Shown here piece by piece: positions 31,364-39,219 of a stretch of DNA of 42,513 bases (the first letter of the stretch is position 1; every line of letters begins with the position of its first letter). The stretch comes from Pseudobdellovibrionaceae bacterium. GTDB lineage: Bacteria; Bdellovibrionota; UBA1018; UBA6935. Location: assembly GCA_002722705.1 (NCBI GenBank), contig PBMP01000092.1:1-42513 (forward strand), read 5' to 3'. The position numbers and the translations under genes are program-made. A model generated the notes under the pieces. It did no database searches and was not told the DNA's origin. It saw nothing but the letters and a program-made list of their open reading frames with translations.

Positions 31364-31786
31364 ATGAACCATGTACTGAGGCGTCGGTTGGAGGCAACCA
31401 AGAACCGTGGTGAACCCATTAACCCTGAGCTGGTTACATTGGAAGCACGCGAACCCTCGGGGGATCGCGGCGAGGGTGAGAAAGGTAAGTTCTGGTCGAT
31501 CTTGTGTGAGGGCGTTGAAGTTGGGTTTATCTGGACCAACCTGGTTCACGGTAAAGTACTGGGGGATCATTATCGTCTTATGATCTCTCTGCGCCCAGAG
31601 TGTCGCAGCAAAGGCGTAGGTCGTGTTGCTTATGCACTGGCAGCTGAAGACAGTGGGTTGGATACACTGTACATCCATACCCGCATGGCTCGTCAAGACG
31701 TTAAAGCAGCAGCCGAACACGCCGGATTCGTAGAAGACACCGAGTCCCCACTCAACCACCGAGTTATGGTCTGGCACCGCAACTAA
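31364..31786 (+). CDS. GNAT-family acetyltransferase, second copy
   Basis: 140 residues from ATG 31364 (GGAGAG upstream), one base after the previous stop. It aligns with the first acetyltransferase over the whole core: KFWSILCEGVEVGFIWTNL, HYRLMISLRPECRSKGVGR with the acetyl-CoA loop RSKGVG (81-86), TLYIHTRMARQDVKAAAEHA and GFVED. The pair is a tandem duplication now well diverged. Its N-terminus (MNHVLRRRLEATKN) lacks the QYG leader of its neighbour, although it is basic and contains RLEA. Confidence 0.75.
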   Translation: MNHVLRRRLEATKNRGEPINPELVTLEAREPSGDRGEGEKGKFWSILCEGVEVGFIWTNLVHGKVLGDHYRLMISLRPECRSKGVGRVAYALAAEDSGLDTLYIHTRMARQDVKAAAEHAGFVEDTESPLNHRVMVWHRN

Positions 31787-31811
31787 TCGAAAACGTAAAG
31801 AGACAGGCACC

Positions 31812-33101
31812 ATGAAGAATAAACGATTTACCCAGTACGGTTTGGAATCGGCGACAGTAGAGCCGCCTGTGGAACAACCGGTAGTTGAAGCACCTGAGGA
31901 ACGGGATCATGATCATGAGTTCCGAGGTGACTTCCACGGCGGAACGATTGTTGAAGCCGATCCGGTTGACGAAGAACAGATGCGTCATTCCATTATCACA
32001 ATGGAAGATCTGGTAGAGGATCTGGCTGATGCCGACTGGGAGTCTGATGACACTGGCGTGAAGCTCGGTAAGGTCGCTCTGGAGCGTCATGCGGCTATTC
32101 TTGGTGTCAAGGTACCCGTATCCTTGGAAGCGGCCAAGGAGGGCATTTCCGACGCCCTACAGCAATCCTCTGTTCGCCGTACTGAAAAGGCAGATGGGCT
32201 GATGTCTCGTATTACAGGCACAGTGTCTCGCCTGTTTGGTAAAAAGAACAAACAGCGTGAGCCGGTGACTGAAGACAACTTCAAGCCGATGAGTCTGACA
32301 TTCGCACTGAACAAGTCTCCGATCGTGTATTGGTTTGGTGATGGTGACACGGCAGCAATGATCGCCAAGACCAAGGAACTGATCTCGATTCTGGAAGCCC
32401 TCAACAGTGACCTGAATGCCCAACTTCCTGGGTATGTCACAGCGGTTCAGAGCCTGGCCAAAGAAGCGTCCAAACTCAAGACCTTTGACGACTTCGTAGC
32501 GTGGGCCAACAAGTTCACCAAGCTGCCGCCGCGTAAGCACAGCTACGCTCAGCGTAAGGTCAATGCGAAGGACTACGGTACCAAACGTGGTTATCATCCG
32601 GATACGACCCTGTGGGCAACCAACCCCATCCCGGCCCACATTGAGCTGCTCTCGCGCCAACACAGTGCGAAACCCGCAGTGACCAAAGCAGACCTGCACT
32701 GGACCATTTACAACCAGAGCTCTGGGCGTCTGCTGTCGTTTGTTGAACAAGGCTGGCGTCCGCCCAAGAAAGCAACCTTCGTTGTTACCCCGGCACAGCT
32801 CAAAGAGCTCGATGACGTGAGCATGGATCTGATGGCTGCCTCTACTCTGTTGGGTGACACAGTGAAGAAGCTGGCCGACAAGTACATGCACAAAGCCGAC
32901 ATGCGCGCCATTGACGCTGCCTTCCAAGCACTGTACGACAATGGTGAAGTACCGGGCACTGTTCTGAACGATGCGTTTGGTGTGTGTGAGATGCCTGCTA
33001 TCTACTACATCGATCACACCGACAAGATCGTTTCGTACTCGCTGCGCGCTGGCATTCTTATCGATCAACTCATCGATGAAGTTCGCCGCAACATCAAGTA
33101 A
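31812..33101 (+). CDS. Internal-head-type protein, paralogue 4
   Basis: 429 residues. The leader MKNKRFTQYGLESATVEPPV is followed by a long acidic stretch. Residues 88-116 (VALERHAAILGVKVPVSLEAAKEGISDAL, given here only as its two blocks ERHAAILG and SLEAAKEGISDAL) line up with NRHLEQLG and AQESLSDTI of paralogue 1, putting the S-L-E motif at 104-106, the same position as in the three copies at 9553-13724. The C-terminal domain is diverged but ends in a similar helix pair (HTDKIVSYSLRAGILIDQLI). It lies in an operon with two acetyltransferases, far from the other copies. Probable internal or injected head protein. Confidence 0.7.
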   Translation: MKNKRFTQYGLESATVEPPVEQPVVEAPEERDHDHEFRGDFHGGTIVEADPVDEEQMRHSIITMEDLVEDLADADWESDDTGVKLGKVALERHAAILGVKVPVSLEAAKEGISDALQQSSVRRTEKADGLMSRITGTVSRLFGKKNKQREPVTEDNFKPMSLTFALNKSPIVYWFGDGDTAAMIAKTKELISILEALNSDLNAQLPGYVTAVQSLAKEASKLKTFDDFVAWANKFTKLPPRKHSYAQRKVNAKDYGTKRGYHPDTTLWATNPIPAHIELLSRQHSAKPAVTKADLHWTIYNQSSGRLLSFVEQGWRPPKKATFVVTPAQLKELDDVSMDLMAASTLLGDTVKKLADKYMHKADMRAIDAAFQALYDNGEVPGTVLNDAFGVCEMPAIYYIDHTDKIVSYSLRAGILIDQLIDEVRRNIK

Positions 33102-33118
33102 GGTCGATCGAAGCAAAA

Positions 33119-33147
33119 AAAAGAGCTCCCCAGTTGGGGAGCTCTTT
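33119..33147. terminator. Bidirectional terminator after internal-head paralogue 4
   Basis: Perfect AAAGAGCTCCCC / GGGGAGCTCTTT stem with an AGTT loop. It separates the plus-strand operon from the converging gene ending at 33169. Confidence 0.9.
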
Positions 33148-33168
33148 ATGACACATTGTAGCCCAGGG

Positions 33169-33594
33169 CTACTTGGCATTGGTATAGGCAGCAATTCCAA
33201 TACACAGAACCATGATGAACATGAAGCCGAATACTTTCTTTTTGAAGACTCGAGCCTGTTGCTGGCGCTTACAGTTATCGACCAGTGTCTTTGCTGCGAA
33301 GTGTACTGATCTCTCACAGTCGATCAAATCGACAGAGACGGTGGTGATTTTACCAAACACCCGCATTGCTTCCAACAGATCACCGTGTTTCTCTAGAACC
33401 ACGTCTAGCCAAAGCGCAGTGTCGTACGGTTTCCCTTGACGAGATACACTACTACAAGTTGCGATCGAGTTCCGAAACTCGTGGAGTTTGTTCTTGACCT
33501 CTTTATCAGCAGCCTCAACACAGAGCGCGTGAACATCTTCACGGGGACGTTCTCCCTCAACCGAGTCGGACTTCCCTTCGTGTAAACACAACAT
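33169..33594 (-). CDS. Tail-anchored protein, 141 residues
   Basis: ATG 33594 with GGAGA upstream. Residues 1-115 are soluble and helical with several Cys and His. A basic stretch (RQQQARVFKKK) precedes a single C-terminal membrane segment (VFGFMFIMVLCIGIAAY, about 119-136). The end is YTNAK. The basic patch before the TM keeps the large N-terminal part in the cytoplasm. No family recognised. Similar C-terminally anchored proteins are encoded at 33619 and 34582. Confidence 0.7.
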   Translation of the reverse strand: MLCLHEGKSDSVEGERPREDVHALCVEAADKEVKNKLHEFRNSIATCSSVSRQGKPYDTALWLDVVLEKHGDLLEAMRVFGKITTVSVDLIDCERSVHFAAKTLVDNCKRQQQARVFKKKVFGFMFIMVLCIGIAAYTNAK

Positions 33595-33618
33595 AATCTT
33601 TCTCCAATCTATACCCTG

Positions 33619-33978
33619 TTACATCAATAACCCTTCGATAAAAACACCGGCGACAGTGACTGCCAGGAAGGCAATGGTGGTCAGCAGAACGACTTTGTTA
33701 ATGGCGAACTCTTCGTTGCGTCTATCTACAAACCGCTCGTAGCACTTCAACAGTTCTGTTTCGTACAGGTCTTGGTTAAATTCGATACCGCGCTGTTGTT
33801 GAATCCGGATATAGAGATCTACTTGTTCACGAAGCCGCCGAATGTTCTTGATGCGTGCGCTTTGCTTCCGTGTTGACTCGGTGGAGTTCAGTTGCCACTC
33901 CAGAATACAACGACGATATTCGTTGTGAAGGTAATCCAACATATCGCCGTCGTCTTCGATTCGTTCTCCGACATTCAT
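33619..33978 (-). CDS. Tail-anchored protein, 119 residues
   Basis: Soluble helical part rich in Arg, Glu and Gln (ARIKNIRRLREQVDLYIRIQ, probably coiled coil) followed by one C-terminal membrane segment (VVLLTTIAFLAVTVAGVFI, about 96-114) and the end EGLLM. The layout matches the neighbours at 33169 and 34582. No family recognised. Confidence 0.7.
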   Translation of the reverse strand: MNVGERIEDDGDMLDYLHNEYRRCILEWQLNSTESTRKQSARIKNIRRLREQVDLYIRIQQQRGIEFNQDLYETELLKCYERFVDRRNEEFAINKVVLLTTIAFLAVTVAGVFIEGLLM

Positions 33979-34016
33979 CCTGACATTCCTTAATGAGTAA
34001 TAAAAAAGGGCTAGAG

Positions 34017-34044
34017 AAAACCCGGAGGGAATCCTCCGGGTTTT
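34017..34044 (-). terminator. Terminator of the winged-helix-like gene
   Basis: AAAACCCGGAGG / CCTCCGGGTTTT stem with a GAAT loop, just past the stop at 34051. Confidence 0.9.
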
Positions 34045-34050
34045 GCACTG

Positions 34051-34488
34051 CTATACCAAAGGAGCGAAGTACTTGTAGACGTTCTCCTGCATACCAGGGA
34101 GCACGCTACGTTTCTGTTCACGAGTGGCATTGGTATATACCTTCACACCACCTGTGTTCTCTTCGGGCAACGTTTCGTCAACCAGCTGCCAGAACCACCC
34201 GCCTGGAATGCCTCGATCGCCACCGGACTTGTAAACAACCAAGGAGGTCATATAAGGCATGTCTCGCTCGACGCAAAACATAAACACGTCGCGCAGGATG
34301 GTACCGATCTGCATACCCATGTTGTTACCCTTGGGTGGGAGACCGATTTGTACGGCCAATTGACCGTATGTGATTGTGCGCCCCTCGGCAGCACACGCCG
34401 CAAGTACGGCGAACACCATACAGCGTCTAGAGACAGCCATGTCTCCGATGGCATTGACCTTGTGGTCTTTTCTTTCGTTTGTAGTCAT
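34051..34488 (-). CDS. Winged-helix protein resembling the MGMT/ATL DNA-binding fold
   Basis: 145 residues, with AGGAGTAAAGAA before ATG 34488. The stretch VFAVLAACAAEGRTITYGQL, then AVQIGLPP, then GMQIGTILRDVFMFCVERDM and TSLVVYKSGGDRGIPGGWFW follows the layout of the alkyltransferase-like winged helix (G-x-x-x-TYG-x-LA, a helix, then a V-V-x-x-x-G turn with G-x-F/W). The active-site PCHRV motif of true O6-methylguanine methyltransferases is absent, so it cannot be a standard repair enzyme. DNA binding is plausible. The resemblance is by eye and moderate. Confidence 0.55.
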   Translation of the reverse strand: MTTNERKDHKVNAIGDMAVSRRCMVFAVLAACAAEGRTITYGQLAVQIGLPPKGNNMGMQIGTILRDVFMFCVERDMPYMTSLVVYKSGGDRGIPGGWFWQLVDETLPEENTGGVKVYTNATREQKRSVLPGMQENVYKYFAPLV

Positions 34489-34581
34489 TTCTTTACTCCT
34501 ATGCGTTCCTCACGGTAACGCGCTATATCTCCGCACCATTGCGGAAATTCTTTCTACACGACGATCCCAGCGGATCGCAGT

Positions 34582-34968
34582 TTAGCCGATGTAGCTCCAA
34601 TACTCATAGCAGATGAACAACAATGCACTGAGCATCAAAAGAGAATGTATGATCGCCCTCAAAGAGACCCCGGGTAGCCCCAAGGCATGACTTAGGTTAT
34701 CCACGCCAGTTCTATCGACCTCGGGAATGTAGTGTGTTTCTAATAGGTTTGCAGAAAGTGCTGCTCTACGATTATCGTAGTCGGTTACCAGGTCGTTGTA
34801 AATCCGCAATTGCCTCAGATACTCCTTTCGGTAGTATCGGTGCGTGAAGTAACGGAACAGACTGACACTGGTCCATTCTTCAACGAGGTCGCACATCAAC
34901 TGTTCCCGACGATCGATCTCACCCAACAAATGCAGTGTGAAGTGGTCTGTCTTTTTATGTGTTCCCAT
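34582..34968 (-). CDS. Tail-anchored protein, 128 residues
   Basis: The N-terminal part is charged and aromatic (SLFRYFTHRYYRKEYLRQLR), followed by a helical middle and one C-terminal membrane segment (about 104-122: AIIHSLLMLSALLFICYEYW) with the end SYIG. It is the third gene of this layout within 1.8 kb. The 93-base gap downstream contains two small inverted repeats (CCGCA / TGCGG and CGATCC / GGATCG) without a T-tract. Confidence 0.7.
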   Translation of the reverse strand: MGTHKKTDHFTLHLLGEIDRREQLMCDLVEEWTSVSLFRYFTHRYYRKEYLRQLRIYNDLVTDYDNRRAALSANLLETHYIPEVDRTGVDNLSHALGLPGVSLRAIIHSLLMLSALLFICYEYWSYIG

Positions 34969-34997
34969 GCAGGCCCTTTTTTTATTGAAGTGGTCTT

Positions 34998-35621
34998 TCA
35001 GTCGATCGCGTCTTCAAACAGGTACGTGGATTCGCCCACGTGCTGGTAACCGCGAGCTTTGTGCACAACACCCATGGGGGTTCCATTGCCGTTGTACATG
35101 AGTTCGATAACGGCGTCACACTGTTGTGCGATTCGAGTGACCAGTTGATCGCCAGCCTGATCGCCCTTTCTGTCCACATGGATGAAAGTGATCCGGTCGT
35201 CAGTTACCGCCTGCGTCCTTAGGAAGGACAGGTAGTCTTGAGTGGACTCGACGTTGAGTTGCGACAAATGAATGCCCAAGATGATCAACACTTTCAGATC
35301 AGGTTCGTTAACCGCATCGACTTTGTCGAAACCCGTGTGTACGACTTGAAGACTGATCTCGACATCATCGGCAGTGGATATCTCCAAGTCGCTTAGAGCA
35401 TCTACTGCGGCTTCCATACTGCTAGTGTCGCAGCAAACAACCCGGACCTTACCCGGAGACTTGGTCTTCTTGGCTTGTTCGATCGGGTCGGTTGCAATAT
35501 CCATAAACCAGCGATCGCACTCCTCCCTTCGAATGGAGTTTTCCACCAAAACCAGACCCGGTCGACCACGCATGATTCGATCGGTAAACCGATTTCCTTT
35601 CAGCCATCCAAGATGTTCCAT
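34998..35621 (-). CDS. Hypothetical protein with possible RecA/KaiC-like fold lacking a P-loop
   Basis: 207 residues from ATG 35621, directly after the stop of the gene before it, with GAGGAG upstream. The pattern PGLVLVENSI, VRVVCCDTSS, DLKVLIILGIHLSQLN, DRITFIHVDRKGD, QCDAVIELMYNG is a series of beta strands each followed by a helix, as in RecA/KaiC-type ATPase cores, ending VVHKARG. No Walker A motif is present, so it should not hydrolyse ATP by itself. The comparison is tentative. Confidence 0.6.
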   Translation of the reverse strand: MEHLGWLKGNRFTDRIMRGRPGLVLVENSIRREECDRWFMDIATDPIEQAKKTKSPGKVRVVCCDTSSMEAAVDALSDLEISTADDVEISLQVVHTGFDKVDAVNEPDLKVLIILGIHLSQLNVESTQDYLSFLRTQAVTDDRITFIHVDRKGDQAGDQLVTRIAQQCDAVIELMYNGNGTPMGVVHKARGYQHVGESTYLFEDAID

Positions 35622-36098
35622 TTAGGACTCCTCGCTTTCGACTAATTTCGGTTCTTCAGTCGCTGCCCGATCGTTCATGGAAACCAACCAACCAACCAGC
35701 AGCGGGGGCAGTGTGATTATATCCTTATTGGGATAGACAACCGGCTGCAACTTGAGGTGATGGTCGCCATTGAAAATCATTCGGCCGCTATCGGTAACAA
35801 TAGAGCGGCGATTGACGGTCATCGAGATACCGTCTTCAGCAGGACGCACCTTGATAAACTCAGCCACCTTCCGACGATGTCCATTCGGCACGTCGTAATA
35901 GATGTCTTTGGATGCACCTAGCAGATAGATGCAATTGTCTTCTCGATATGCTTCGCAGGATACCGATCCAACATAAATGTCGTCCTGGACAACGTGGTCG
36001 CACTTGAGGACACAGATTCGTCTGACGCTGTCAAGCTCAATGTTCTCTTTCGAGACGGAGAACTCACCTGATACCTGAATAATTGCTTTGCTGTTCAT
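35622..36098 (-). CDS. Hypothetical protein, 158 residues
   Basis: ATG 36098 overlaps the upstream stop as ATGA. It is beta-rich (AIIQVSGEFSVSKENIEL, RRICVLKCDHVVQDDIYVGS, KLQPVVYPNKDIITLPPLLV) with three Cys and an acidic tail (ATEEPKLVESEES). Its stop abuts the start of the next gene. No family recognised. Confidence 0.65.
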   Translation of the reverse strand: MNSKAIIQVSGEFSVSKENIELDSVRRICVLKCDHVVQDDIYVGSVSCEAYREDNCIYLLGASKDIYYDVPNGHRRKVAEFIKVRPAEDGISMTVNRRSIVTDSGRMIFNGDHHLKLQPVVYPNKDIITLPPLLVGWLVSMNDRAATEEPKLVESEES

Positions 36099-36580
36099 TG
36101 TTTCTCACCCGTAATGATGTCACACCCCAAGAAGATTCCTTTCTCATTCCCGGGCGAGGCGCCGAATATATCGCTCCAACCCTGCGTCAGGGCCTGGCGC
36201 ACGCCGATATTGAACGAATCTCCCGTTGAGAGAAGGTTTTCGAACTTCTCTTTCATCGGTCCCGACGGCTTAAACACACCCATGATTCTTCCATCGTCTT
36301 CAGCCCATGCGCGAGTCAACCGAGCGCACTCTTTGTCGGGGTCGCCCTCAAAGATCATCTGGCGTGTATTGTCGTCAATCTCTCCCCCGGTAACACCGTC
36401 CAATATGTTACCCCAACATGTAATCAAGTTCCCCTCTCCTGCGAGAACCTCTGGCCGTAGCTGGAATACCTCGGCGATCGACACCCCAGAAGAAATCCCA
36501 ATTGGGATTATCGGGTACCCGGTTTCGACGCAGTGTTCAACGTCGCCATCTTGGATCTTTGGGATTTGCTCAATAGGCAT
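36095..36580 (-). CDS. Hypothetical protein, 161 residues
   Basis: ATG 36580 has AAAAAGGG upstream. Soluble protein with PIIPIGISSGVSIAEVFQLR, an acidic middle and SDIFGASPGNEKGIFLGCDI near the end. It is the first gene of a tight three-gene run (36580 down to 34998) with 4-base overlap and abutting codons. No family recognised. Confidence 0.65.
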   Translation of the reverse strand: MPIEQIPKIQDGDVEHCVETGYPIIPIGISSGVSIAEVFQLRPEVLAGEGNLITCWGNILDGVTGGEIDDNTRQMIFEGDPDKECARLTRAWAEDDGRIMGVFKPSGPMKEKFENLLSTGDSFNIGVRQALTQGWSDIFGASPGNEKGIFLGCDIITGEKQ

Positions 36581-36603
36581 GATAAAACCCTTTTTGATAA
36601 ATA

Positions 36604-36633
36604 AAAAAACAACGCGGACCGACGCCCGCGCTG
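36604..36633 (-). terminator. Terminator of the 529-residue gene
   Basis: CAGCGCGG / CCGCGTTG stem (one G-T pair) with an eight-base loop followed by seven T on the minus strand. Confidence 0.85.
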
Positions 36634-36644
36634 TTCACAGCGAC

Positions 36645-38234
36645 CTACTCTTCAGATACAATCTTGTAGGTCATGATGACGTTGTCCTTCAGGACTTTGA
36701 TCGGCGCGTCCAAGATCCAGTTGGTTGCTACCGCCGCTTGGCTCGCGTCGCCTTCCATGGGAGTTTCGTTGGAGAACGACTCGACGACCCGTTGGTGCTC
36801 GTACAGCTCGGGGATCAAGTCAGCCGGGAAAATACAGCTCGCTGGCAGCGGTTGCAGTTCCAGTGAAGACCAAATCGCACGACCATGGAACATCCCGATG
36901 AGTTCGACATCGCCCTCCGACTTCATGCGGTATCCGACACCAGCCTGCTGGTAGGACCACGTGGTGTAGAGACCAGCATGGAGGCTGCTTTCCTTGAAAA
37001 TAGACTTGGCCTCAGGCACCACAGCAGTCGCCCAACCACCCACTGACAAGTGACGCAGAATCCGCCAATCCACGGTGACTCGGTTGGCACCCGGAAGAAC
37101 GCTTTCCTTGAAGGTCTTCAAAGACACCTTCTGGATGCGGTCGGACGTCAAAACGTCGTCGTTTCCAGAGACAGCGGCGCCATCTTTGGTCTTGACTGCT
37201 CCGAACAATCCCTCGGGCTTCTTGGCCTCCGGCAAAGGGGTCGGTTTCCATTCAGCCACCTCAAGGATCTCTTCGACGGTCGCATGACGACGACGAACAG
37301 AGTCCTGAAGGCCCAGCGCCATGAACTTCTTGGTGGCCTCTTCCACCTGACGTTGTGTCGGAGCCGCCACCGGACGGCGATGGTTGATGGGTTTGGTAGC
37401 TTCATTGAACAGACGGATGCTGTTCATATCGCACTCTCCTTCCAAGAGAATACCCAAGGCAGATGAGCGGAAGCCGAGCCACCCCGGAGAAGCATTCACC
37501 GCACACTCCCACATCAGGTTGCGACCGTGCGTGGATTTACGCGCCTCTGCCAGACCAGTAAACGCCGCCAGCAGGTAGTCCACCCAGGCGATGTATTGCT
37601 CGCCATAGGTTAGCGTGCCGTCGCTGGCCAGGAGCTTGATCTTGCGAAGAGTGCCCACGTTAACCTGACCCAACTGTCTGATGAAATCTTGCACCATGGC
37701 AGGATAAACCGTGCGAGGAGCGAGCTTCTTGGTCAAGAAGTCATCAGCGGTTGCTTCCAAGTAGAAATGGGTCCACTTTCCCTGACCGTCTGAACGGTCC
37801 CCTTTCTCGGGGTAGCCGATGATGTGGGTGTTGACGTCAGCTTCAAGGAAGTTGTACGTGCCGCGGACAGGGCGAGACTCAACAGCCAGACGCTGTTCCT
37901 TGATGATGTCTGCCCAGTCGGCAGGTGCCCCGGTTTCGTTCCACACGGCGGACGTGAGGCTACCGTCTTTGTTGACGTAAACCAGCGTACCAATGCGGTT
38001 GAGGAAATCGCGACAGCAGGAGCAGTTGAAGCTCTGGCGAACGGGTCCTTCTTCGAAGCCGCTGAGGTACTTGGTGAACAAACCAGAGGCCTTTGTACGA
38101 GCGACAGTCAGGACAGGAGTTCCACGCTCTTCGCTCATGCGAGAGAACGTTTTGACAACATGGTCACGAATCTCGGAAAAGTCCGGCATTTCCGGGGAGG
38201 CCATGTCCATGGTTTTATTGATAACGTTATTCAT
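36645..38234 (-). CDS. Large hypothetical protein with Cys cluster
   Basis: 529 residues. SFNCSCCRDFLNRIG (about residues 68-82) contains C-x-C-C and is the only metal-site candidate. Other blocks are YGEQYIAWVDYLLAAFTGLA, HGRNLMWECAVNASPGWLGF, RRPVAAPTQRQVEEATKKFM and a C-terminal part with GVGYRMKSEGDVELIGMFHG. I have an impression of a widespread large-phage protein with an N-terminal Cys motif, but cannot name a function. It has its own terminator and an AAGGAAAC site. Confidence 0.7.
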   Translation of the reverse strand: MNNVINKTMDMASPEMPDFSEIRDHVVKTFSRMSEERGTPVLTVARTKASGLFTKYLSGFEEGPVRQSFNCSCCRDFLNRIGTLVYVNKDGSLTSAVWNETGAPADWADIIKEQRLAVESRPVRGTYNFLEADVNTHIIGYPEKGDRSDGQGKWTHFYLEATADDFLTKKLAPRTVYPAMVQDFIRQLGQVNVGTLRKIKLLASDGTLTYGEQYIAWVDYLLAAFTGLAEARKSTHGRNLMWECAVNASPGWLGFRSSALGILLEGECDMNSIRLFNEATKPINHRRPVAAPTQRQVEEATKKFMALGLQDSVRRRHATVEEILEVAEWKPTPLPEAKKPEGLFGAVKTKDGAAVSGNDDVLTSDRIQKVSLKTFKESVLPGANRVTVDWRILRHLSVGGWATAVVPEAKSIFKESSLHAGLYTTWSYQQAGVGYRMKSEGDVELIGMFHGRAIWSSLELQPLPASCIFPADLIPELYEHQRVVESFSNETPMEGDASQAAVATNWILDAPIKVLKDNVIMTYKIVSEE

Positions 38235-38290
38235 CTTTTAATGTTTCCTTGCGTTGGGTTTGTTTTTTCTGTAATACGGAATTTACAGCT

Positions 38291-38449
38291 TTACCGGGAG
38301 ACCCTCGAGTTGACAGGGAGAGCCGGCGCCGGGAATGGGTCCACGATGTAAACATCAGGAGTTTCATCGGGGTGTTTGTACTGGCGGTTGTTCGTCGCAA
38401 CGGCGTGGGAATTAACGAGGACAAACAAGATAAGGAATACCACTGCCAT
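38291..38449 (-). CDS. Small secreted protein with signal peptide, 52 residues
   Basis: ATG 38449 overlaps the stop of the upstream gene as TGATG. Residues 1-18 (MAVVFLILFVLVNSHAVA) are a classical signal peptide with an A-V-A cleavage site. The mature 34 residues are proline-rich and polar (TNNRQYKHPDETPDVYIVDP). This predicts a small periplasmic protein, or one anchored in the inner membrane if uncleaved. No family recognised. Confidence 0.65.
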   Translation of the reverse strand: MAVVFLILFVLVNSHAVATNNRQYKHPDETPDVYIVDPFPAPALPVNSRVSR

Positions 38450-38808
38450 CAATCGCACCCTTTGTCCTCCCCAAACACGGACACCATGACGCGCTTGACA
38501 ATATCGTCCGGATCAATGATACGCTGGTTGCCACGGATGATACTTCGAAGTGCGTTGCGAAGGGACTTCAGCATAACGTCCCGTATGACCTCTTTGTGGT
38601 CATCACGCACGTCTGCGAAGATCGGCTTCCAGATCTCTTCTTCTGGATTATACATCCAGTGTTCATTGTCAATCGTCATCTTCCGGAGCCATCCGCGAAG
38701 AATGTCTTCGGGCTCGATGGCAAATTGACCGATCGGTGCACACCACGACTTGGGTGCGCCTTTGGCGTGATTGGCGGCCATTACCGCATCACTGATTTTA
38801 AGCGTCAT
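38449..38808 (-). CDS. Hypothetical protein, 119 residues
   Basis: ATG 38808 follows GGGGATGGACA. Soluble and helical, with several Trp (SWCAPIGQFAIEPEDILRGW, NEHWMYNPEEEIWKPIFADV) and a C-terminal helix (VMLKSLRNALRSIIRGNQRI). No family recognised. It is coupled to the small secreted-protein gene by an overlapping stop and start. Confidence 0.65.
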   Translation of the reverse strand: MTLKISDAVMAANHAKGAPKSWCAPIGQFAIEPEDILRGWLRKMTIDNEHWMYNPEEEIWKPIFADVRDDHKEVIRDVMLKSLRNALRSIIRGNQRIIDPDDIVKRVMVSVFGEDKGCD

Positions 38809-38826
38809 TGTCCATCCCCTTTTTTT

Positions 38827-39168
38827 CTACACCCTGGCTACATGTAAGTAGCTGGGCGTAATGGAACTTTCTATTTCCTTCAACAACAGTTTTTGTTTCT
38901 TGGCTGTTCTACAAGGGATCTCGTAGAACTTCAATTCTGAATCGGACTGGAACAAACGCATGAAACGTCTGTCCGGACATACACCGTTGCGAATGTCTTC
39001 TAAAAACGCATCCACAGTACCACTGACGTTGCCTGTGTTGCTCGTCAAGAGCTTTCCAGTGGCAACGTGTTCAATGACCAGCACGCCGTCCTTAACCGTC
39101 TCAGATCGCTTGCTACGACCTGCTGGCGTGTGTGACCAATGATGAAAAGGAACGTTAACGTCAAACAT
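38827..39168 (-). CDS. Small protein with weak resemblance to GIY-YIG domains
   Basis: 113 residues from ATG 39168; the frame reaches a TTG six codons further up. DGVLVIEHVATGKLLTSNTG, then VSGTVDAFLEDIRNGVCPDR and LKFYEIPCRTAKKQKLLLKE follow the strand-turn-strand, helix, strand, helix layout of GIY-YIG proteins (G-V-x-x-I-x-x-x-x-TGK). The Tyr residues of the GIY and YIG motifs and the catalytic Arg are absent, so nuclease activity is unlikely. Tentative. Confidence 0.55.
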   Translation of the reverse strand: MFDVNVPFHHWSHTPAGRSKRSETVKDGVLVIEHVATGKLLTSNTGNVSGTVDAFLEDIRNGVCPDRRFMRLFQSDSELKFYEIPCRTAKKQKLLLKEIESSITPSYLHVARV

Positions 39169-39219
39169 GAGTATCACCAAATTCAAGAATCATTATACGA
39201 TCAGTCCTTGAATTATTTT

